A stretch of 45,446 nucleotides of DNA from an uncultured Bacillota bacterium (GTDB lineage: Bacteria > Bacillota > Clostridia > Lachnospirales > Lachnospiraceae), in contig CAJKMA010000019.1 of assembly GCA_905200905.1 (NCBI GenBank), positions 1 to 45,446 on the forward strand, given 5' to 3'. Positions 40,080 to 45,446 of the stretch are shown one piece after another (within the stretch, counting starts at the first letter, position 1; every line of letters starts with the position of its first letter). Position numbers and translations under genes: made by a program. The notes beneath the pieces were generated by a model, which saw nothing but the letters and a program-made list of their open reading frames with translations, had not been told where the DNA came from and searched no databases.

Positions 40080-41101
40080 AGATTAAGGAGTATTTGAAAG
40101 ATAAAACATTGTTATTGCTCTTACATATCGTATGCATGTTTCTTCTTGTTAGTTTTCTAAGTTTAACTGGATATCCTTTTGATTCTTGTGCAGTGATATT
40201 GGTATGCTGGGGAGTGGTACTTGGAGGTTGGCTGACGCAGCAGTTTCTTTCGCGCAGACATTATTTTCAAGAGTTGAAACATATTACAGAAAATTTGGAT
40301 CAGAGGTATTTACTGGGGGAACTCATGCCGAAATCAGTGCATTTGGAAGACAGACTGTACCGCATGTTGATTCAGAAATCTAATAAATGTGTTATTGAGC
40401 GGATTCATCAGATAGAGCAGGAGCAACAAGAATATCGAGAGTATATTGAAAGCTGGGTTCACGAGATTAAAGCTCCAATTACAGCGATTGCGCTGAACTG
40501 TGAAAACAATAGGGATGAGCGGAGTAGGTATCTGTTTGTAGAGAATCAAAAGATAGAAAATTATGTGGATATGGCTCTGTATTATGCTCGTTCGGATGCG
40601 GTTTATAAGGATTATATCATCCGAAAAACGGATCTTCAGGAAGTTGTAGAGAAAGTCTTAATGAAAAATAAGTATTATCTGATTCAGAATCATATGCAGG
40701 CAGAAGTAGAATGTTCGGATATGGTATTTACCGATGAGAAATGGATTGGCTTTATTCTGAATCAATTAATTCAAAATAGTACAAAGTACAGAAGAGAAAA
40801 TGATGCACATATTTGTATCCGGACAGAGAAAAAGACTGGTGGAATTCTTTTGAAAATCAAAGATAATGGTATTGGAATTCCGAAAGAAGAACTTTTCCGT
40901 ATTTTTGAAAAAGGATTTACAGGAACGAATGGAAGAAAAAGAGAAAAATCCACAGGTATGGGATTGTATCTGTGCAAAAAACTTTGTGAAAAGCTGGGAG
41001 TTGAAATTAGGGCAGTTTCCGAGACGGGGGTAGGAACAGAGATGATTCTAGAATTTCCAATTAGCACTTATTTGGCAGACTATCGCAATCAGGATAGATA
41101 A
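40076..41101 (+). CDS. Intramembrane-sensing histidine kinase (BceS-like)
   Basis: The protein is 341 aa. Two N-terminal helices (~14-35 and ~38-55) with almost no extracellular loop are typical of kinases that sense through a partner transporter. The phospho-acceptor is His129 in ESWVHEIKAPI. The ATPase domain has LNQLIQNSTKY (N box), IKDNGIGIPKEEL, FEKGFTG and STGMGLYLCKKL. With the BceAB-like transporter downstream, it likely detects antimicrobial peptides or lipid II-cycle damage. Confidence 0.93.
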   Translation: MKIKEYLKDKTLLLLLHIVCMFLLVSFLSLTGYPFDSCAVILVCWGVVLGGWLTQQFLSRRHYFQELKHITENLDQRYLLGELMPKSVHLEDRLYRMLIQKSNKCVIERIHQIEQEQQEYREYIESWVHEIKAPITAIALNCENNRDERSRYLFVENQKIENYVDMALYYARSDAVYKDYIIRKTDLQEVVEKVLMKNKYYLIQNHMQAEVECSDMVFTDEKWIGFILNQLIQNSTKYRRENDAHICIRTEKKTGGILLKIKDNGIGIPKEELFRIFEKGFTGTNGRKREKSTGMGLYLCKKLCEKLGVEIRAVSETGVGTEMILEFPISTYLADYRNQDR

Positions 41102-41203
41102 TGAAAACTATGACAGATTTGAGATAGACAATAGAAAATAGAGCGATAAACATGAGGGAAAGAAGATTTGTATCTTTCAAAATTGTAAGATTGTGGAAAG
41201 GAA

Positions 41204-41230
41204 ATCTGATACAAAGCAGATGGATTTTTT
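41204..41230 (+). terminator. Possible terminator after the kinase gene
   Basis: ATCTG (41204-41208) and CAGAT (41217-41221) hairpin, then GGA and six T residues. Weak stem. Confidence 0.4.
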
Positions 41231-41290
41231 GTTAAAATAGGCATAGTGCAGGAGATAGGAATAATCCTCTCGCCTGTTACTATGCTTTTT
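41230..41290 (+). promoter_or_regulatory. Promoter plus leader hairpin ahead of the ABC transporter operon
   Basis: The extended -10 TGT-TAAAAT (41230-41238) lacks a clear -35, as expected of an activator-dependent promoter. Directly downstream, GCATAGT (41241-41247) pairs with ACTATGC (41279-41285), CAGG with CCTG, and AGGA with TCCT, followed by TTTTT (41286-41290). The hairpin would occupy the start of the transcript and end it ~33 bases before the transporter ATG, which suggests attenuation or a terminator for upstream transcription. Confidence 0.65.
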
Positions 41291-41322
41291 GAAATTTAGT
41301 GTCAAAGGAAGGAGCGTAAACT

Positions 41323-42090
41323 ATGCAGGATATGATACGGGTATGCGATGTTGAAAAATATTATGGAAATGGAACACATGTAACAAAGGCGATTGACAGA
41401 GTGAGTTTTACTGTAGAACAGGGTGAATTTATTGGGGTCATGGGAGCTTCCGGTTCTGGAAAAACCACGCTTCTGAATTTATTATCTACAATTGACAGTG
41501 TGACGGCAGGGCATATTTATTATGGGGATATGGATATTACGGAATTTGGAGAGGATAAACTTTCTGATTTCCGCAAAAATCAATTAGGATTTGTATTTCA
41601 GGAATATAATCTTTTAGATACATTAACGTTAGAAGAAAATATTATGCTTGTGATGACGCTACATAGACGTAAGAAAAGAGAGATTCAAAGCCAATGTCAA
41701 AAGCTAATGTCGTTGCTTGGAATCGAGGAGGTAAAAGGAAAATATCCTTATCAGGTGTCAGGAGGGCAAAAACAAAGATGTGCATGTGCAAGGGCACTGG
41801 CAAATCACCCTACACTTCTTTTGGCAGATGAGCCTACCGGAGCATTGGACTCACAGGCTGCTCAGACACTTTTGGAAACTTTTGTGGATATGAATAAAAA
41901 AATGGGAGCTACCATCTTTATGGTAACGCATGACGCATTTTCTGCAAGCTATTGTAGCCGTATTCTTTTCTTAAAAGATGGAAAAATTTTCCATGAACTA
42001 GTTCGAGGAGATAAGAAACGCAGGGAGTTCCTCAATGAAATTTTGGATATTCTGTCGTTGACGGGAGGTGAAAGTTTTCATGATGCGTAA
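41323..42090 (+). CDS. ABC transporter ATP-binding protein (BceA-like)
   Basis: The protein is 255 aa. It has Walker A GASGSGKTT (41-49), Q-loop FVFQEYNLLDTLT, signature VSGGQKQR, Walker B LLLADEPTGALD and switch His in VTHDAFS. The MacB/LolD-like class with the adjacent FtsX-type permease defines the BceAB/Pep7E antimicrobial-peptide transporters. AAGGAAGGAG precedes the ATG. It overlaps the permease gene by 11 bases. Confidence 0.94.
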   Translation: MQDMIRVCDVEKYYGNGTHVTKAIDRVSFTVEQGEFIGVMGASGSGKTTLLNLLSTIDSVTAGHIYYGDMDITEFGEDKLSDFRKNQLGFVFQEYNLLDTLTLEENIMLVMTLHRRKKREIQSQCQKLMSLLGIEEVKGKYPYQVSGGQKQRCACARALANHPTLLLADEPTGALDSQAAQTLLETFVDMNKKMGATIFMVTHDAFSASYCSRILFLKDGKIFHELVRGDKKRREFLNEILDILSLTGGESFHDA

Positions 42091-44173
42091 GCTAGCTTTT
42101 CGGAATGTTCAACGAATGGCAAAAGATTATATAATCTATTTTATGACGATGTCAGTGGTTACAGCGCTGATGTTTTCTTTCAATACACTCCTATTTTCAA
42201 AAGATATACAGAAACGCTTTGAGATGTTCGAGGGAATGGCAGCTTTGATGGGGCTTGCCACATTCTTCATCGTTCTGATTGTAGCGTGGTTGATCAATTA
42301 CATGGTACGGTTTGTATTGGAAAAGAGAAGCCGGGAATTTGGAATTTATCTGCTTGTGGGAATGAAAAAGAAAGAAATAGCAAGGCTTTATCTTTGCGAG
42401 AATCTGTTGCTTGGAATTGGGGCTTTTCTAGTGGGAATAGGAGGTGGAATTTTAGTTCAACAGATTTTATTGTCTATTTTTTACAATATGGTTCAGATGA
42501 ATTATCATTTGAAGTTGGAGTTTAGTAAAAAATGTATTTGTATGACAGCAGCTTGTTATGGTGGGTGTTATTTATTGGCTCTGTTTCGTTGTAAAAGAAG
42601 ATTTCGAAAGATGAATATCCATGACTTGATGGAGAACCAGAAACAAAACGAGGAGATTACAGAAAAAGATGAAAATCGCAAAAAGTGCTTTTTACCAATT
42701 TCTATTTTGTTTTTTGTAGCCTTTGGTGTGTTTTTGTTTTGTTACAAGAAGTGGAACATGGGGATTTTGATTGTGTTTTTGATTGGATTGATACTGACTA
42801 TTTATCTGTTTTATATAGGGATTGCCGCATGGATATCCTGCTATGTAAAGAAGAAGGGAAAGATGATCTACCATGGGGATGCCCTGTTTTTGTTGAGGCA
42901 GTTTTCTTCGAAAATCAGGACATTGAGTTTTACGATGGGGACATTGACAGCATTATTTACATTGGCGATTCTTGGAAGTTCGGTGGCATTAATGTTTAAT
43001 CATTTTCAAAATGAGGTGTTGATTCACAAAGTTCCTTTTGATGTTCAGGTACACAGTAGCTATGTGGAGGAAGATTTTCACCAAGAAATTGCCTTGTTAA
43101 AGAAGGAAACGCAGGTAAATGAAATTTACACATATCAGATTTATGAAAATGGAACAAATACGGTAAATACCTATTTGTATACCCATTTAAAAGAATTTGG
43201 TTCCAGATACAAAACGGAAAGCGGAACTCCCGATTACAAAAAGATTCATCAGAATCCAGAAGGAGTTTACTGTGATTTTGATACATATATGGGTGTTTCT
43301 ACTTACAATCATCTTCGAGAAATGTTGAATTTGCCGGAGATTTCCCTAAAAGAAGATGAATATGCCATTCATATGAAAGAGCGAGTATTTCAGCAAGTGG
43401 GAGATTTTTCAGATCAGATTGTGATAGAAAATGAGGGGCAAGTGCTTACTTTTGCAGGTTGCTATACGGAAAGTTTTTCACAAGACGGACATAACGGAGG
43501 AGATTATATTCTTGTGGTTCCGGATAAAGTACTAAAGCAGATGCGTAAATACTATGCAGAAATGGTGGCAGATATCCAAGGGAAAGCACCTGAAACATTA
43601 CAGACGCAACTGGACGACATCGAAGAAGATCGCGGGAAAGGAAATGCTCAGGAATTTGCAGGGACGGAAGAAGATTTTGAGGATTGGGAAGAGAGGGAAC
43701 TGGAAAATTTTTGTTCAGGCTCCGACTCAATCGTTGTTTATGCGTCAAAAAATTTAGTGCGGGACAATTTCATTCCGGAAGTAAAATATATGCTGTCTTC
43801 CATCATATTTCCGTTGTCGTATATCGGTTTGGTATTTTTATGTGTTTCTTTGACTGTGCTTTCGGTACAACAGCTTAGCGATTCTGTGAAATATGGATTT
43901 CGTTATCAAGTGCTTTCTCAAATTGGTTATAGTAGAAAATCAATCAACAGAATTGTTCTGAAACAGCTTAGCACATATTATTTGTGTCCAGCATTGGTGG
44001 CACTTGTGATTAGTGGACTGATTTCAATCTATGCAGGGAACCGTTTTGATTTTTATACAGGGGTTCATACTTCTCCGGCGATGTATTTTCTGTTTTCGAC
44101 AGTATTGTTTTTTGGTATCTATTTTGTATATTTTCTTGTTACTTATATCGGATTCAAACGGAATATAGAATAG
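42080..44173 (+). CDS. FtsX-like ABC permease (BceB-like)
   Basis: The protein is 697 aa. The helix pattern is one N-terminal, three (~55-165), two to four (~215-300) and three at the C-terminus (~575-690). A large ~260-residue domain, predicted extracellular, lies between helices around 315 and 570, the BceB hallmark for peptide or lipid-II-complex binding and kinase control. FtsX motifs are seen in REFGIYLLVGMKKKEIARLYLCENL. The ATG at 42080 is preceded by GGGAGGTG. A GTG at 42068 is less likely because it overlaps that ribosome site. Confidence 0.92.
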   Translation: MMRKLAFRNVQRMAKDYIIYFMTMSVVTALMFSFNTLLFSKDIQKRFEMFEGMAALMGLATFFIVLIVAWLINYMVRFVLEKRSREFGIYLLVGMKKKEIARLYLCENLLLGIGAFLVGIGGGILVQQILLSIFYNMVQMNYHLKLEFSKKCICMTAACYGGCYLLALFRCKRRFRKMNIHDLMENQKQNEEITEKDENRKKCFLPISILFFVAFGVFLFCYKKWNMGILIVFLIGLILTIYLFYIGIAAWISCYVKKKGKMIYHGDALFLLRQFSSKIRTLSFTMGTLTALFTLAILGSSVALMFNHFQNEVLIHKVPFDVQVHSSYVEEDFHQEIALLKKETQVNEIYTYQIYENGTNTVNTYLYTHLKEFGSRYKTESGTPDYKKIHQNPEGVYCDFDTYMGVSTYNHLREMLNLPEISLKEDEYAIHMKERVFQQVGDFSDQIVIENEGQVLTFAGCYTESFSQDGHNGGDYILVVPDKVLKQMRKYYAEMVADIQGKAPETLQTQLDDIEEDRGKGNAQEFAGTEEDFEDWEERELENFCSGSDSIVVYASKNLVRDNFIPEVKYMLSSIIFPLSYIGLVFLCVSLTVLSVQQLSDSVKYGFRYQVLSQIGYSRKSINRIVLKQLSTYYLCPALVALVISGLISIYAGNRFDFYTGVHTSPAMYFLFSTVLFFGIYFVYFLVTYIGFKRNIE

Positions 44174-44244
44174 AAGTGTGAAAGAAATATTTTCAACAAA
44201 AGGGAAAAGAATGAGGAGATTATAAATAACAGGAGGCAGATTCT

Positions 44245-45117
44245 ATGAGTAAGACCGTAAAGGTAATTGTTTTAACGACAGCAATTTGTGCAGTCATGTT
44301 TGGAACTGTATTGGGCTGCGGATTAGAACGAGAAGAATATGTAAAAGAAACAGGAACAGAGAAACCTTTGAAAATAAATGGAAAACATTATCGGCAGAAA
44401 AAGGAAAAATTAAACTATACTGGGAAAATGATTCAGGTGGATTTGAAACAGATAGATTTTAGTGTCTGTACATCAGATGATGAAAGTTTTTATCTAGAAT
44501 ATGATATCTGCAGTAAGAAGGATAAAAATCCACTATCTGTAAGTGTAAAAGATGAAACACTTGTTTTAAAAGAACAGGACGGGGAAACAGCAGAATACTA
44601 CGAAGGAGTATATGTAGATGGAATTGGAAATCTGATAAAAGGTACGAAAGAAAGATATCGGGGAGTAGCTGTTTTGTATGTACCTGTTGCGATGAACGAA
44701 GGCAGTTTATCCCTCAATATGGGAAATGGAGATGCTGAGATTCAGGGAACGGTTTGGAAAGAATTAAATGTAAAGATGGAAAACGGAGATCTGCAGTTAG
44801 CGGATGGAAGTATTTGTAATGGTAGTCTTTTGCTTACCGAAGGCGATATAGAGACAGAAAATGTGGGAGTATCTGGGAGGATGGAAGTACAGACGGGAGA
44901 AGGCGATATAGATTGGAAATTAAATCCATCAGATTACGATAATCTACCTATTTATGCAAGAACAGAAATGGATATAGATGTTTTGGGAGTATTTGACGGA
45001 AATTTAATCCAAAATGAAAGCAATTCCTTTTATAAAAGAATAGTAGAAAATGAACAGAGAATTTTAAAACTGATTTCAGAAGAGGGGGATATTGTCATTG
45101 AATCCTACACACAGTAG
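44245..45117 (+). CDS. DUF4097-like lipoprotein linked to the Bce-type module
   Basis: The protein is 290 aa. The signal peptide ends VLGC with lipidated Cys25. The body contains beta-strand repeats typical of DUF4097-like sheets (LSLNMGNGDAEIQGT, LNVKMENGDLQLAD, LLTEGDIETENV, MEVQTGEGDIDWKL), where GDxxI/L recurs about every 20 residues. It would sit on the outer face of the membrane and may help sense or shield against envelope damage, as LiaG-type proteins are thought to. AACAGGAGG precedes the ATG. It lies 71 bases after the permease gene. Confidence 0.8.
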   Translation: MSKTVKVIVLTTAICAVMFGTVLGCGLEREEYVKETGTEKPLKINGKHYRQKKEKLNYTGKMIQVDLKQIDFSVCTSDDESFYLEYDICSKKDKNPLSVSVKDETLVLKEQDGETAEYYEGVYVDGIGNLIKGTKERYRGVAVLYVPVAMNEGSLSLNMGNGDAEIQGTVWKELNVKMENGDLQLADGSICNGSLLLTEGDIETENVGVSGRMEVQTGEGDIDWKLNPSDYDNLPIYARTEMDIDVLGVFDGNLIQNESNSFYKRIVENEQRILKLISEEGDIVIESYTQ

Positions 45118-45207
45118 CTGGTATGGAATTGGATTTTGTGACGCGAATTGAAGTAAAAATAGAGTTAGAGATAATTTGTTGAAAAGTTATATTTGAATAA
45201 ATACGAA

Positions 45208-45239
45208 AGCAGTCTGGTGCTAAATCAGGCTGCTTTTTT
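45208..45239 (+). terminator. Intrinsic terminator after the lipoprotein gene
   Basis: AGCAGTCTG (45208-45216) pairs with CAGGCTGCT (45226-45234), followed by a T-run. It closes the two-component/transporter block. Confidence 0.9.
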
Positions 45240-45281
45240 ATGTAGAAAAATAAAAAATTTCCTTTTCCACCCTGTATTTTC

Positions 45282-45368
45282 CCCTCTGAGCCTTTCGTTA
45301 TATGAGGGCAAAAAAATAAGATTCATTTTTATTTGTAAAAAGCCCTCTCTACGTTCTGATATATGAGG
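45282..45368 (+). repeat. Two similar hairpin-forming units ahead of the next gene
   Basis: Units at 45282-45308 and 45343-45368 both begin CCCTCT and end TATATGAGG (TTATATGAGG/GATATATGAGG), each able to fold through CCTC/GAGG. They lie in the leader region of a gene whose ribosome site ends the window. Their role is unknown. Confidence 0.45.
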
Positions 45369-45391
45369 AACAAATTACATTTGCCTTAAAA

Positions 45392-45407
45392 GAATCGGGC
45401 CTGATTC
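45392..45407. promoter_or_regulatory. Operator-like palindrome
   Basis: GAATCGGG/CCTGATTC, a 16-base palindrome with one mismatched pair, ~40 bases before the expected start of the next gene. A regulator-binding site is possible. Confidence 0.35.
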
Positions 45408-45432
45408 AAGAACAAAGAAAAAACGAAAAGAG

Positions 45433-45440
45433 AAAGGAGA
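45433..45440 (+). promoter_or_regulatory. Ribosome-binding site of a gene just beyond the window
   Basis: AAAGGAGA six bases before the window end, with correct spacing for a start codon immediately outside. Confidence 0.6.
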
Positions 45441-45446
45441 AACTAC

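Noticed and set aside
40076..41101. Kinase as an ordinary periplasmic-sensing histidine kinase
   Set aside because: The two N-terminal helices leave almost no extracellular loop, which fits intramembrane-sensing kinases paired with a BceAB-type transporter.

Overview
The window is a low-GC Firmicute chromosome segment, most likely from a gut Lachnospiraceae (Clostridium cluster XIVa) species. This is inferred from gene content, protein style, AGGAGG-type ribosome sites, the DUF5685/DnaJ pair, a meso-DAP type MurE (DNPR motif), the GlpP/GlpA-like/DUF1667 operon and the adjacent rRNA/tRNA locus. The species cannot be fixed from the sequence alone.

Layout. 1-285: 3' end of a 23S rRNA gene, then tRNA-Trp(CCA) and a terminator, with no 5S gene between them. 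430-9563 (+): an L,D-transpeptidase; a glycerol-3-phosphate operon (glpP, a GlpA-like oxidase/dehydrogenase with a BFD-type Fe-S domain, a second FAD/NAD oxidoreductase, DUF1667) with two GlpP-type leader or terminator hairpins; a HAD phosphatase; sfsA; mutY; a GT2 glycosyltransferase; and a strong terminator. 9572-13026 (-): PAP2 phosphatase, glycerophosphodiesterase, diacylglycerol kinase, and an amidase with a SPOR domain. 13189-17694 (+): a membrane-anchored unknown, then modABC and a molybdopterin-binding MoeA-like protein with a Cys-rich tail. 17850-18551 (-): a small alarmone synthetase. 18761-22586 (+): DUF5685, a J-domain protein with a Cys-rich tail, a membrane protein, a dihydrouridine synthase and a YczE-like membrane protein. 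22639-33165 (+): a tightly overlapping housekeeping operon murE-priA-def-fmt-rsmB-rlmN-prpC-prkC (translation, cell wall and Ser/Thr signalling). 33216-33368: an unexplained multi-branched structured RNA-like element. 33375-35625 (+): rsgA-rpe-thiN with its own promoter.

35737-39413 is an accessory, partly decayed stretch. It holds an ArsR-type regulator, a small membrane protein, and a type III toxin-antitoxin locus (promoter, two 39-bp tandem RNA repeats, terminator hairpin, ToxN/AbiQ-like endoribonuclease). It also holds gene fragments, including the C-terminus of a tyrosine recombinase. An exact 16-bp direct repeat brackets the toxin locus plus recombinase remnant, suggesting a small relic integrative element. 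39414-45117 (+): a BceRS-like two-component system, a BceAB-like ABC transporter and a DUF4097-like lipoprotein, which together look like a cell-envelope stress or antimicrobial-peptide resistance module. Its promoter is flanked by a perfect 12-bp inverted repeat. The window ends on the ribosome-binding site of a gene lying just outside.

The most interesting items are the type III TA locus and its apparent mobile frame, the orphan structured element at 33216-33368, the inverted repeat around the two-component promoter, and the paired GlpP leader structures.
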